Below are positions 37,646 through 51,127 of a stretch of 64,000 bases of DNA, one piece after another. Under the pieces are notes generated by a model. The model was not told where the DNA came from. It saw only the letters and a list, made by a program, of their open reading frames with translations, and made no database searches. The stretch comes from Temnopleurus reevesii. Taxonomy: Eukaryota; Echinodermata; Echinoidea; Temnopleuroida; Temnopleuridae. Location: contig BQKZ01000001.1 of the NCBI GenBank assembly GCA_036244855.1, positions 448,982-512,981 of the forward strand, written 5' to 3'. Made by a program: the position numbers and the translations under genes. Position 1 is the stretch's first letter. Every line of letters begins with the position of its first letter.

Positions 37646-38746
37646 TCTCTTTGTAGATGAGGTCAAAGATGTCAGGATTGGTTGAGGGTAAGGGACTGTG
37701 ATGATATCACACCCCTATCAAACATTCTGCAGACTCACCTTGCCTTTGGAACCTGACAAGGATGCGACCTTATATGGAAGGAAAGGAACGTCTGTGCTGC
37801 ACGATGTGATTAACATCATCACTCTTAACCGCACGCGACAGTTCATATATCGTTAGCAATATTTAGTCACACAACCAGAGGCCAGACACCCTTAATATCC
37901 CCTATTCTTCATGAAGAGGGCTAATTACTTTGAAGTGCATTAAAGCTCTGACCTTTTACTTTCATACATAAAAGTTGTAAAACATTTAATATGTAGAGTA
38001 AGGCTCATTACCCAATATGCAAACTCCTTTTTAGCTACACTGCGGATAATGAGGATGTCCTACATCAACATCAGAAAAACCAACATTGCAAGAAAATACG
38101 AAGAAAAACAAATGAATAAATTGAAGAAACTTCAAGAAAATATAGAAGACACTACCTTTGCTCACAAATATAAAATGGGAATAACTAGTTATTACATAAA
38201 TTATAGATGTAAAACATTTTTCTAAATGTCTGAATAAGAGGTGACCGAAACGCTGATATCAAACCAAAATATCACAAAGGAAGTCTAAAATTAGATATGC
38301 TTGGTGACAAGTTTGAGGGAGGGGGGAAATAGGGTGAAGAGAAGGGGGGCAAGATAGGGATGATTCAAGAGGAAATCCCGATCTATGAGTAATAGTGTGG
38401 ATTGGGGAATGGTAAGAGGGGTGAGGGGGAGGTCATACAGGCTCCATCAGAGCGGATGTAACATGAGGGAAGACATAGCATGGATGTAGAGATAGGCAAG
38501 AGATCATTTAACACCGACCATGACAGTTATCATCAAACATGCAATGCTAATCCATGACTCTATTTTCACATAAGAACAGCATAATAATTGGTTAGCAGTT
38601 TCAACAAGAGGGAAAAAACACCAATAAACAGCAAAAGAAATGAATAAGCAGAAGTATATTCATTTTCTTCAACTCATTTCATATTGAGGAAATTTGTTGA
38701 TTTTAAATAATATTCATATTTTTCCTTCCTTCAAGGATTTCTATTC

Positions 38747-38764
38747 CATTCAAAATTTTGAATG
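38747..38764. repeat. 18-bp palindrome, copy A
   Basis: CATTCAAAATTTTGAATG is a perfect palindrome in AT-rich DNA, repeated in copy B near 54737. It is probably incidental. Confidence 0.6.
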
Positions 38765-40530
38765 AATATAAAAATTGGCTACAATTTGAAGTAAATCACC
38801 TTCAAAATTTTTACCTAGATTTTATATGGGTTCTGTCCAATATATATTTAGCTATATAGTATCAAATAATTTTTTGATCAGTTTGAGCAAATAAAATTAT
38901 CCAATTTAGGATCTGTAACTCTCTACAATGATGTGCTTTTAAACTTTTCTTTTTGGTGTTACTGCTCCATTTCCCTCCGTAATTACAGCAAAATATTTTT
39001 TTTCTTCAAAATTCTCATTAATCTATTTACATTTTTAATGATGATTTTGAATGACAACATGTTAAATTTAAACAAGCTTTTGACAGCTCCCATCTAATAA
39101 ACCTTCTAGTAAGCCGCTAACAGAGCAGATAGGATAGCTGTTCTATGTTTTATAGTCAAGTAAGAGGCATCTACATTTTTATACTGAATTCCAAATAGAG
39201 AGGGATTAGAATAATAATATATTTGTTAAAGTTTTTACAGCTACTTGAATGAGATTCTCATATAGGAGAGTACATGATCGTCACTTATGTTTAGACGTAT
39301 AAATCTTTATTTCGAACTTATCAAATACCTTTCCTAATGCATGTTAAGTTCTTGAGAAAACTAAATATCTGAATGAACAAATCAAAACCCCACTTGATAA
39401 GAAGTATCTGCATGACATTAATACCCTTATACTTTTATAGGCTTTGAAGAATATATTCGTTTGACAAATCAAAGTACTTGAAAGAAAAGAAAGGAAGAAA
39501 AAAATATCATCTAATAACAGACATTGCATCTGAAAAAATTTGAGCTGTGATGGTGAGACAAATTTAAATCTAGGTTAGAATATATAGAACAATGCTTTTG
39601 CTTTCTTAAACAAAAAGAGAATTATCTCTGTTTGAAAGCAGATGCTCTGAGAAGTTCATATCTTCAGAAGATGGTGACGGTCAATTTCTCATCAGAATTC
39701 TGCATGGACATTTCTAACGTTAAAAATAGCCCAATAAATCACCATGGCATATATATAATCAATAATGAACACTTTGGGAATTGTCAAAAGCCTCCAAGCA
39801 TAACAAGTATGTCACTATATGAATCTCTTATAAATATATTAGAGTCCTCCCTGGGGACAATGTGGTCAAAAGGTAAGCTATCTTGTTTTAACATGTGAGG
39901 TAGTAGAAAAGAAGAGAATTCTAGCGCCTCTAGAGAGTACATGCCATCATTGATTTATCTCAATTTTAGCATCCCTGAATTCTCGGAGCGAGTGTATGCA
40001 TACCAATGAACCAAATGCATGAAGCCTATCGGTAATGTCTGGACCTTTCATTTAACCTACCCTAAGACAGAGCCTCCCTGGCCAAGTCTCACATGCAACC
40101 CAACCCAGTACCTCAAGTCTGACTAACACTAATCCACTGTGTAGTGTATTAAGTATAATTTTGAGCAGAAAAACAGATTCTTTTTTCCTTTCATTACCCC
40201 TTATGTTTACCTGTCTTGGATTACTAGAACAGCCAGTGGCAAGCATAAAGCTCTTCCTACATCATCGTCCGTCATGCTTTATTCCTGGATTGATTTTCTA
40301 ACTGCAGGCAAGGACGCGATGGGAGGCGGAAAGAGGGGAGGGTAACAAACGAACCTTGAGAACTTGGAGGAATTAAGCAGGTGATTTCTAAGATGCGAAA
40401 ACATATATGGAGGATGAGGTGTAACCCCAAACGAACCAAACATCAACGCTCAATCAAAAAAATTTAGTACAACTAAAATGATCTATTCAATGTATCTTAC
40501 TATCAATGAGATACCACAAGATTCTTCACT

Positions 40531-41060
40531 CTTTTCTCCACCAGTCTCCCATCACCAGCTCATTTCCAATCACCTGTACCCATTCAACTCCCTTTACCCC
40601 AACCCAGTTTTGCATAAAAGTTCCAACTGTTCAAATCCCCTTTTTCATTTTCTCTTCCCCTCTCTCATAGGCTTCTTCGCCCCTTTCTTTATTTTTTTTT
40701 ATCTCAATGGTTCCTTTCTGATCCCCTGCACCCATTCTTCTTGGTTTTTCTCCACCACTCTCTCAATGGCTCCTTTCTTACCTGCCCCCCTTCTACTCCC
40801 AGTTCTCTACCTCATCAGATTCTTAGCCCCTTTTCATAATTCTCTACCATATTCTGTTTTCCTTTTCTCCATTCCTTCTCTCATCAATTGCTTCTTTTCA
40901 GTCTTCTCTACCCCTTTTCCACTGACTCTCTCAACAAAGCTCAAACATCTTGTACCTCATCTTTCCCTTATTTCTCCGCCTAATTATTCTCTCGTCAATA
41001 TCTCCTTCCAGTCTCCTCTCCCCTATCTACTCCCATATTTTCTCCCACTCACTTATCCCT
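40531..41060 (+). repeat. Pyrimidine-rich degenerate minisatellite, copy A
   Basis: About 530 bases of CT-rich plus strand with recurring TCTC(A/T)CTCAATGG-CTTCTTTC-CCCCT words at irregular 40-65-base spacing. It is open for 194 codons (40478-41062), the longest frame in the window. The peptide is leucine/serine/phenylalanine/proline repeat, and copy B carries a frameshift that ends it after 168 codons. This argues against a gene. Confidence 0.7.
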
Positions 41061-41925
41061 AAATAATCCTGGAAGACATGTAATATCACAAGAACTTTCT
41101 AAATTACTGCAGACCACAGAAAAATCTAAATAAGGAGTATGTCTATCTATACCTAACCAAAAATATAGATATATCAGTCAAGTGTCCACTTCATCATTTT
41201 CAAAACGAATATCACAAAGTAATGGGACCTTGGTTTGGGGTTATCAATAATCATTCTGCTATATCAGGCAAGGCATATGGTCATTTACAAGGACAAGATT
41301 TTATCCAGATATCTATAAATACATGTCATAATCCTTCAGGGTTTTTACTTCTCCTTCTGACTGATTGGTTTTATTGGAATGTGTATAGTCAGAGCCAGTG
41401 CTGTCAACATCTTCCTGAACAATGTTCTAATAAAACATTTTGTTTTCCATTTCATGCCTTTTCAAAGTAAATAATACTTGTGAATTACAGAAGGAAAGCA
41501 AATCACTTTGAAATCACTATTAGAAATTACACCAGATATTCTTTCTAACTATACATTTGATTCAATATAAAGGCAAGGGCTTGCATCGCTGATGACTGAA
41601 TAATTTTTCTTCTGCAATAAATCTTTAATTCAGGACCTCTTGCTAAAAAAATATCATTTAAATTACATAAATTGATGGTATTTGTTAACATCATGATGCA
41701 AGTAATCAAACTATAATAATACATAAACAAATCTATGGCCCCATTTTACTATTTCAGCAAAATGCTGTGTTTGTCGGCACTTCCACAACTGACCTAGGGA
41801 AGAGAGCTGCTCTATCAGCTTGGTAAAGTCAACATGGATTCAGATTAGCAATTGATTTTAATTCATTTAGGAAAGTTAATAAGTACTACATTCTTTCATA
41901 CTTTTAGATCCAGCTCCAAATTGAA

Positions 41926-41926
41926 C

Positions 41927-41959
<33 letters not shown>
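41926..41959. repeat. (AAT)n microsatellite, copy A
   Basis: About 11 AAT units. In copy B the run is shorter by a net 3 bases and has a G interruption (57898-57928). It forms the head of the dispersed repeat that follows. Confidence 0.9.
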
Positions 41960-41960
<1 letters not shown>

Positions 41961-42025
41961 GCAATTTATATAGTGCACGTATCCACTCCGCGGAGTGCTC
42001 AAAGTGCTTTGCATTATTGGGGGTA
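41960..42025 (+). mobile_element. AAT-linked dispersed repeat, copy A
   Basis: Runs GCAATTTATATAGTGCACGT, then a 12-bp palindrome ACTCCGCGGAGT (41988-41999), then GCTCAAAGTGCTTTGCAT. An (AAT)n head joined to an ATTTATATAG-GC...GCTCAAAG-GCTTT core is a widespread short repeat in marine invertebrate genomes. An inverted relative occurs at 61265-61325. Confidence 0.6.
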
Positions 42026-43894
42026 TTGTTAAAAATGGACTAAAATGATTTTCAATGTTTCATTCAATAATCCCTTTAAAACAAGCCATTGTTGTACCAT
42101 CTACAACATGATGAATTCATTGAAGCTTACATGTATATGCAGCTCGGTAATCAACTGTACATTCGCACACAAGTGCAAATCAAAGTATAATTCTATTCAA
42201 TTCTTGGAAAGAAGGGAGAGATTTGTTTTATTCTGTCCCTTACATTAAGTTTTTCCTTTCAAGTTATAAGAGAAGTTTGAGCTTCATGCTAGCAACCCTG
42301 GGAATTTTTATTTGATCATAATATAAATCTATGTATAGGAATATAACCACAGACTGCATTGGTATTTAGATCTCAAGACAAAATGGATGATAGTGTTATA
42401 AATGTTCAGAGTGGGATGGATTTATTCCTACCAATAGACAGAATGATTTGAAATACCAATCTCTATATTTAGTTTCCCATTTCTATAAATTGTTGAAGCT
42501 TTAAAAGGAAACATAGAACAATTTTTGACTGCCCATACATATAAATTAGCAACCACACACACCCGTCTCTCCTGGGGATATGAAACATGTTAGGAGTAAG
42601 CCGACAACATAGATGGATGAATCTCCAAATGTGAAGTAAGGTGTTTGTGGTTTTCACCCCCTCTTCCTCAAATTCACTAATGCTCCAATTGACATGCAGT
42701 GCTCAGATTTACCTGTGGGGCCCTATCGGTAAGATGAGGGGGAATCGATGGGGGAGGAGAGAGAGGTGCAAGCACCATCAAACAAGCGCCGCAATTAAAA
42801 CCCACAAGCTGTCAATATACTCACACATTCTTAATCAAACTAGCGAAAACTGAGTCTCCTACAGTGCACTGGCCGCAGAATGAACCACATTACTTATGGA
42901 AATGAGATGGAAAATGAGCTTGCTTCAGGTATCAATGTGACTATCATCAATTGGGTGTAAATGACAGATTCTCTATTGTGGAAGATGATACTAAATCCCT
43001 TTAAAATCTGATAAGCTCCATTGAAAATTTCAATCAGGAGGAGCAATCATAGAGAATTAGTCCTCTTCCAACAGCACTACTTAAAGCTTCCCACTTACGA
43101 ACTAATGCCGGCTTTAATATGAGCAATATTTTCATCTTCCCTTATCATATTTCTTCTCTCCATGTCCCTCCCCTCATATATGTTGATCATTTGGTCTGCA
43201 TTATCTAAAAGAGACTTTCTGGTATTGTTACAATGTGCATGAATTGGATGAGTTTAGAAATAAAATAGTTGATTTAGAATATATATTACTTATAAAGCAG
43301 GCATGGAACACGAAACATAGAATTTGTTGAAAATTATCTCTCCTATCTACCTGTTTTCTGCAAACACAAAATATGAAAAGATAATTAATCCAGGCAAGGC
43401 ATGTTCTCAATGCAAGATGGAATCAAGAATGATAAAAACTTTGTGCTTATTATGACTGATATTTCTTTAACGAAAGGGCAATTGTCGGAGGTTCAGCATT
43501 AAATAAAATGCTAACGGGGGAATTATACATCAGGATGGGAAGAAAGGTTCACCTCCACATATTTGAACAGCCACCCTGTCACTGTTCTTTCAAATTTTGC
43601 AATTATACACTGTGTACCTGTCAGCGCTCTTCCATAACATTCTATCTGGACATCTACCCATCCCACACTCAATCTGATCCCAAACATCTCCATTAGCCAT
43701 CTCTTCTATATCATTCCATCTCCATCTCAATCTCTCAAAATCCATCTCCTCTTAGAGTCATCCTTTCTGTCTACTAAGTGACTAAGATTCAAGGTAACAT
43801 TAGATATGGAGATGGAGAAAAGGACAAATTGTGACAAATCCTGGAGAAGTCATCGTGAAACGAGCATTGGAAACAGATAGGAGAAAATGAGGAA

Positions 43895-43945
43895 TAGAAG
43901 GAGAGAAAGAGAGAGCGAAAGATAGAGAGAGAGGAGGGGAGAGAC
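43895..43945. repeat. GA-rich tract, copy A
   Basis: Interrupted GA/GGA run near the right end of copy A, also in copy B (59860-59910). Minus-strand serine/leucine/phenylalanine frames here are composition effects. Confidence 0.75.
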
Positions 43946-44058
43946 AAGAGGAAGAGTTCAATAATAATAACATATAACACAGAAATAAGTATGAGTCGGT
44001 TCAAGATTTTTTCTTAATTAGAGAACAATAAGATTGTTGGAGAAACGAGTAAGGGATG

Positions 44059-44268
44059 TAGCTAGAGAGATATGTGAAATGATTGTGGGATTTGTGAAAC
44101 AAGCATGAAATTTGGCACACGTGTTGATTATGTCTATTTGATAAATTTTAGAAGTGAGGGCATATCTGTATCGGCCTGTAACAAAAATGGCGGCCATTTT
44201 CAAAATGGCTGCCATCATCAACATGAACATTAGTAATATTTTAAGTTTTTATCGAATTTACAAATGAA
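44059..44268 (+). mobile_element. Unmatched 210-bp contig-end tail with palindromic ATGGC core
   Basis: Begins exactly where homology between copy A and the end of copy B stops, and ends at the N. Contains a triple inverted arrangement at 44184-44215: AAAATGGC-G-GCCATTTT-C-AAAATGGC-TGCCAT. Dispersed repeats with this kind of core are common in marine invertebrates. It may be one end of an insertion present in only one haplotype, or a wrong extension into a repeat. The 70-codon minus-strand frame here is not recognisable. Confidence 0.45.
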
Positions 44269-44269
44269 N
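44269..44269. other. Single-N contig join between duplicate copies
   Basis: One N, followed at once by the first base of copy B. It is the key mark that copies A and B lie on different contigs. Confidence 0.85.
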
Positions 44270-44488
44270 AATTTTCAGATAAACTGAATGGTTTTAAAAA
44301 AAATAAAGAGAGAAATTAAACATGCCTATATTGTCAGTTTATGCAATTTGCATGGTCGGAATTTGCAATACAATATATTTTATTCCTAATTCAAATAAGA
44401 TATCTCAATGTGGTGTAGAAGGTCTGCACTAAGAAAAATTGATTATTTTGAGAGGGTATTTATTTTATGCACATGATATATTATACAT

Positions 44489-44702
44489 GGCATGTTTTTA
44501 AATGTATTTTTCAAACAAGACTACATTATTTCTAAATACCTGGGCTTTTCATATATACCCTGTCTTTGAAAAAAACAACTTAAATGCTCATTATTAATTA
44601 CATACGGCATTCTTACAAATGTATTTCACATACAAGATTTCATTATTTGTAAATACTTGGGCTTTTTATACATATCCTGTCTTTGAAAAAAAAACTTCAA
44701 TA
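44489..44702 (+). repeat. Degenerate 117-bp tandem duplication, copy B
   Basis: Same two diverged units as at 28555-28768, with a handful of substitutions. Confidence 0.7.
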
Positions 44703-47096
44703 GATAAATAAACAAAAACTATACTTGCTACTGATTAAATATATCTTTATCAAACTTTGATATGACAATATGGTTTCATATTATACATACAACAGCAGGA
44801 AGCAAACCTCATAGCATAAATATCAAGTTAATTCTATACAAAGCAATTTTCTCGAAAACCTCAGTTCTCTGATCTGATCAACTTATGATTACCCTTCTTC
44901 TACGTTTGATTTGAATCTTGTTTAATGTAAATCAATGAGGTTATCCTAAGTTCACATGCCATGATGCAGACAGACGGTCTGATGGATAGAAATGAAGAAA
45001 CTAGGCAATGTCTCATATCCATATCTTGCTCAGATTTCATATATGCAAAATATGGAGGCGAAATAATGCCAACAAGATGAAACGCACCCTCGGGCCAATT
45101 CAGATCACTGTGTCATTTCGAGCTACCATAGGAGGGCAAGCGATGTCCCATTTATTAATGTATTCCACTGCCTGTGGCAAAGTTAGCATTTGGCAACCGA
45201 ATTGTATTCATCAAAGGGATTTGTAGAGAATATGAATGAGATCCTTAGCAAAATGAATTCTGTTGTTCATATTACCTGAAGATTTAATGGTTTTAAAACA
45301 AGATTCAATTGCTCCATATAACGTTAATTTTGCTGAGGTTTTTATAATGAACAGTTTATTCATGAGCTAAATGCTTGTGTGGAATCTTAATGCTGAGAAA
45401 AGAAATCTGGAGCAACATTTTCAACTTTCGCAACATCATCTGGTTCGAAAAAGAAGTGTCATAGTTATCTCTTCTTCACTCTCAGCACTTGACAGTTAAG
45501 ATGAGATTTTTAGATTAATTTTGCCATGATTCAATAACTATTCACATCATATATTGACACAGATGAACACATTATAACGTAAGCCAGCTCCAGTTTACAT
45601 AAAAGGGAGCAATGAAATTTTGTTCCAAAATAAATGAATGATATTCTGTTACTGTTATACCAAGGTATATAGTACTTTGGATAAATATGAATTATGATTC
45701 TTAATGATACAATTCACAAAACACTATTTTAAGCAGAAAGGCTTCAATATTGGTAGAATTGAATATAATTGTGTTATCAAATAGGTCACTCCGCCACAAT
45801 CGGATTTGTTTGTAACAATACTTTTAATTCCTAATTGTATATATTTTCAGGGAAAAACTTCAATGTTTATACTAAATACAATAGCAGTTTCACAGTATTC
45901 CATCTGTGCTATTGTGAGAATCACAATAATTTAGGTCAAACGTATTATGGCTTTTTCAGGAAAAAAGTTTTTATATTTAGCAAAAATTTTACAACTTGTA
46001 TGGTTTTTAATAACATGATAGTTTTTTTTTATGGTTTCGTGTATAACTTGTTTGCGAGGTTTCAAATGGTTCAATACAACAATTAACCATGACATGAGGC
46101 TGATGCTTGGTGTAATTATAAGGCAAAAATATATCTGCTGATCTTTCTTTTCTTCTCAGAATCTTCAAGAGGATAACATTTATATTCTGGTTGCAATGCT
46201 ATAGTTATAATAACATGTTATAACCGGCTGATAAAAAAATTATGACTAATATACCTATACAAACAATCAGACATGGTGCATAAACTATGAACAGAATAAG
46301 ACCGAATCTATGTCACAAAATTGCATGCTCCTTTGCTAAATTTGGGTAAAATATTTACTTTTGAACTGGATCCATCAGCATTTATATATGCTACCACCTC
46401 ATCTCTTAGATATCTGTTTAAAAAAAGTATTCAACAGCAGATAAATACTGATTTTCCAATACTACACTTCATGGTGTGTTGCAATCACACCATTAAAAAC
46501 TGGAACTACTTTATTGTGACGACTCAGCATTCTTGATGCTCATAATACGCTCATCAAAAATATTTCTGCCACATCATCTCTAGACACCAGTGTCCACATG
46601 TAAGGAGCGTGATAACCTCTCCTACATTCAAACACACCAGGAAATAGGGAAGTCTGGGTTATGTTGACTGAGTAAACATTAACAGGCTCTATCATTCGCA
46701 TGCAAAGTCCAATAGTATACAACTCCACCTCCATATATATTCATTCTATATATGCTCTCAGCTATTTGTAGTGGAGGATTAACAAACTTTGGAAGAGCCT
46801 GAACTATGTCAGACTTCTATCTTTTCTCCCCTCCTATCTCACCATCTCTCATTGTTATTAATTATTTTAGTTCATTGTGAATGTATTTGCTGAAAAATAG
46901 CTATTTTGTTTACACTTTCTTATATTTGGTATTGATTCCTTTTATTCAAATGTCACTCCCAGCTGCCTTTCAATATCCCTCACTCCTACATTCTTAGTTT
47001 CACTCTAACATAGAGCAGATGTTGGCTCACTAAACATCGTCCATCACTACATCCATATCTACTTCAGATGTTGCTTCTTCCAACGATCAATTCTAA

Positions 47097-47261
47097 AGAG
47101 TGTCGCTAGAAAGTTGCGATCTATAATGGAAAATCAATTGCAAATTGAAATTTGCGCATTTATTTGAGCATGGTGTGTGCTCTTGATAAGATGCACATGA
47201 AACAATGATGTTGATTGGCACATGTTGGTCAACTGTAACTTGCTATTGATCAAGGACTCTC
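47097..47261. mobile_element. MITE-like element, TAA-flanked, copy B
   Basis: Counterpart of 31164-31327, one base longer. TAA flanks are kept (47094-47096 and 47262-47264). It carries several substitutions, including GCGCG to GCGCA. Confidence 0.4.
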
Positions 47262-48023
47262 TAACAAAAAGACCCCCACGTGCTGTGTCCTGCATTATGT
47301 TTACAAAATTATTCAGACATCATTTCTATCATTCAGTCTTCTCTCACCCAAATATACCTTTTATCAAATGTTTAAATTAATATAACTTTTTTCTTCGATG
47401 GAGGACAATTACAAGATCTTATAATTGTTCAAATCACAATCAAATACTATGTACACTTTTTCTCAAAATACATGGCCTTTTTCTAAAATCTTCATTTGAA
47501 ATTAATTGTGCATGATAAATCATTACTTGTTAATCTAGTTTATAAAATTTGACCAATCTAGCATCATATATTTTCTCATAGAAGACTGTTCCTGAAAGGG
47601 GAAGGATGCAAAACCTTGGAACAGTGTTTGCTTCACCAGCAACTCTGGTTTATTTTGCAATGCGTTGCCAATTGAGCCATAGATAAATTTCAAAGCCATT
47701 AAATTCAGTCCACTATTTTAAGTTTTAATGACACCTTCATTACCATCATGTATATATTTGCGCATCAACATTACCTTTTAAATATCATGCAATCTGAGCC
47801 AAAATAATATATTTTAATTTCACAAAGAATAAAACAAATAGATAAATGTGGTAATTAGCTGTAAGTATATATTTCCAATTCTAATTAGATTACTTGTCTC
47901 TCAATAGGTGGATGCATAATTAAACAAGCTGATATTATCAGTCTAAACATACACACATGTCCCTCCTCCCACTATCCACCTACCCCAGACACTGGCTAGC
48001 TCTACAAACAATAATCAGCTGCT

Positions 48024-48354
48024 ATCTAAACAGACACACCTCATGCATTATTCATGACTGCGTTGTTATGAAACGAGTCACGTCATAGCTAACCTCATGC
48101 ATATATTAATCAGGGCCTCAAGCTAAGCGAAAAGGTTGCTCAGCCTGACTGCTAATATAGCAGCAGCCGGCTTAATTTTAAACAACTGGTTCGAAGCAAA
48201 GGGCGTGGGGGCTCTGGCCAGAAGTAGTTCCGTCATCCGTCCCATGCGTGGCTTGCTGGGTGGATGGCGTGCATGACAGCTTGCTGTCTCGTTACAAGCA
48301 GTCTCATATGTCCAGTTGACCTAAGCAATAAGTAGGACACACAATACCGCCGTA
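48024..48354. promoter_or_regulatory. GC-richer patch, possible regulatory element, copy B
   Basis: Counterpart of 32090-32420, including the GACAGC-TT-GCTGTC inverted repeat. Near-identical to copy A, with a G-to-A change in the CAGTCTC(G/A)TATG word. Confidence 0.2.
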
Positions 48355-50370
48355 CAGGACACTGGTTTCTGAATCACATGCAGTTCCTATCACTTCTCAT
48401 CTATATATCCTTGCTCACTTTTCTGACCTCGCCTGCATAATGCTAAAAACCCATCATTTATACTAAAATTCAAATACAATGCCTGAAGGTAAAATAGAGC
48501 AATTGTGAATATCAGGCTACCATTATATGACTTTGGCTTTGCCATTGTAGTTGCCCTTGAGCTTTGCTGGCAATATGGATAAAATGCTTTTTATTTCTCT
48601 CACATAAAAATACCGTATGTGATAAAGTGGGGCACAATGATATGTCATTGCCATACTTGTAAAAATGATTGATGAGAAATAGTCATTTCTGACCAACCAA
48701 TACATGTCAGTTTGATCTACTTTTTTTTACATCCAAACATTCAACTTATAATAAAACAGCGCTCTCCCTATTTTAATTTAAAAAATGCATACCATAAGAA
48801 AGAATGTAGGTCAACAAAAGTGACAAAAAAAAACCACATTTCATAAAATAAGATAAACACTTTCCTATAAAAACTTAACATCTCATATTGGGGAAAAAAG
48901 AAAGAAGTTAGGGGTCTGAAAATGAGACTAGGGTGGTTCCGTTGATCATACAGAGGCAGAAAAGGTGAACTTTTTGTGCATCCGGAACCAGTGAGGTGTG
49001 AAAAACTGAAGAGGTGAGAGAGGAAGCTATCAATTTGATGGTCAAGGTGACGCTGATGACAGATGAACAACTGAGAGAACCAGGGGAGGGAAAGGGAGAT
49101 GAGGAAGGGGGATAGGGGGTAAGGATGAGGACAGGATAAGGGATATAGATAGAAAGAGAAAGTAATGAAATGCGAAAGGACATGTTATGGGTATCTACCT
49201 GATTGAACCAAGCAACCTGGTATTGAAATTGCCATATGCATGAACAAAATAATGTTTATTCTATTTATTCATTTATTCAAGTTTTCTTTAAAAGGTAGGG
49301 TGGTCTTATTCAACATGTACGGCTTGCTTTGCAAGAGAGTCCTGACAGGCAATAAGTATGTTAGGAGTCAAGAGGAGGGGGAAATTTCAGGCCATTTCTT
49401 CATTTAGGATTATATACAGTACAAAGACAGAGAAGCAAATGAATGGAAGAAAGTAGGGGAAAGAAAGAACAGCTGACCTTATCTAATGAAGGGATATGTG
49501 CTGCTGAAAGAATCTGTGATGAAAACTGAAAGAGGTTCGTCCATACCTGCCATCCATCCTTCATAGGATTATGAGACATTAACCCTTTGAAAGCTTCAGG
49601 CTTAGGCATTCAGTCTGCAATCTGCTACAGAAGCCCATTGCATTCTATTGCTGTTTTTTGCTGTATTTTTCATGTATCCATGTTTATTGTACACAGGGCA
49701 TGCTTGAAAAGCAGTGTTTACAACTACATGCGTCTACCCTGGTTTTTTTTTTAAAAAGAAGATTATAATAAATAAATAAAAAATAATAAATAATCTTCTA
49801 CAGAAGCACAAATGGAGGTGTTGCAAATGAGATCAGATTATCACCTGTAAAATATCAGGTCTTATTTAGCAATTCCAAAAAGCCCTACATTTTTCAGAAA
49901 GAGAATGACTGGTCTTCCTTTGATACATTCAATGCAAAATGACCATATAAGATGTTATTACCCTTCAAATGATAGAACGTTTCTAAAGTCCCAAATTTTG
50001 GCAATGTACTCTTGTCATGGGGGAGGGCCACATAGCATTGGCCTGCACTAAAATGGTTAAATTAATGGGGGAAGGGAAAGGAAGATCAGATGACCTTGTC
50101 AAATGAAGACAGATCTGTTGCTAAAATAACCTGTGATGAGAGCAGGAAGAGGATGTAAGAGAGGATGCAGAAAGGGATGTAAAAGGGGATGTATTACAGG
50201 CCATACCTGCTATTAAACCTCTTATAGGAAGATAGATGAGACATTAAATGAATGGAGGGAGGGGAAAGGAAGGAGTCTGTAGATAAGCCCTTTACTGACC
50301 TTGTATTAAGACGGATGACCCACAAACCAGGTGATGGAAAGTACGATGTAGAGGGAACTCTACAAGTCTA

Positions 50371-50534
50371 TGGGAGTGTTGCTATTGCAGATGGGCAGTA
50401 AATTCCGACAAAAACTATTGTTTCATATGCATCTTGTCCAACGCACAGAAAGTGCGTGAATGAAAATGCGTGGTCCAATTAGGAAATGATTTGTAGTTGA
50501 TTTGTGATCAATTGCAACTCTGTAGCGTACCCCA
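50371..50534. mobile_element. MITE-like element, TA-flanked, copy B
   Basis: Counterpart of 34435-34598 with no difference seen by eye. Confidence 0.45.
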
Positions 50535-51127
50535 TATGAATACACTAAAAAAACTGAGGAGCTAATGAAAGAGGACAGAAGTCGAAGAGCAGGAAAAGGC
50601 AGACAACACCATCACTTAAAATCTATAGGCGATCATGAAAGTCAGTACAAGAAGAGTGAAAACTAATGAAATTAACTCAAACATAACTCTTTTTCAGAAA
50701 TTCAATCTTTCCCATGTAAATAAATTGTCTAAAAAGAATAAATGAAGAATATCCAAAGACCCCAATCTTGCCATGTATTTTGGTTAGTACCCCACTATGA
50801 TTCATATTTTTTGTGCAAAAGAATACAAGCTTTATCCTCAAGGTTGATCTCCAAAGGTCAATTAGATTAAGAAATATGAAGGTTGGAAACTTGCCGGCTC
50901 TGAAAATAGATGAGTGCACATATTAGCACTTTTTTGGTGCTAACTAAATAAAGATCCTTCCGGCAAACCAGAATCTATGCCTAATCGAGGTCATACACAA
51001 AAACTGTTTCACAGAATTGGGTGTACTGCATAATCATATTTATTTTAAAGTGTGTACTGATTGAAAATATTTCATTTTCATTCTTTTTTGCTGGAATGGG
51101 ATTAAAGGTAGAATACTTCTTTTGCAG

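Larger units (their letters stand above)
28336..44058 (+). repeat. Copy A of 15.7-kb direct duplication
   Basis: Collinear with 44270-60023. The offset is 15934 at the left end, 15998 in the middle and 15965 at the right end, reflecting small indels. Substitutions run at about a dozen per kb over the first 3 kb and only a few per kb in 32.4-34.8 kb, counted by eye. Homology starts abruptly at 28336 and stops abruptly at 44058. Copy A is joined to unique DNA on the left, and copy B to unique DNA on the right. With the N at 44269 this fits two overlapping haplotype contigs. Contents include two MITE-like elements, a CT-rich tract, an AAT repeat and possible regulatory patches. No confident gene. 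Confidence 0.95.

Noticed and set aside
39632..39898. 88-codon plus-strand frame followed by a good donor-like AAAAGGTAAGC
   Set aside because: It begins at a TTG rather than an ATG. The one copy difference within it is a replacement (His to Arg), no acceptor is convincing, and the length is expected by chance in AT-rich DNA.
41222..41470. 82-codon plus-strand frame kept in both copies
   Set aside because: Of three copy differences two change the protein, so there is no sign of protein constraint and no known motif.
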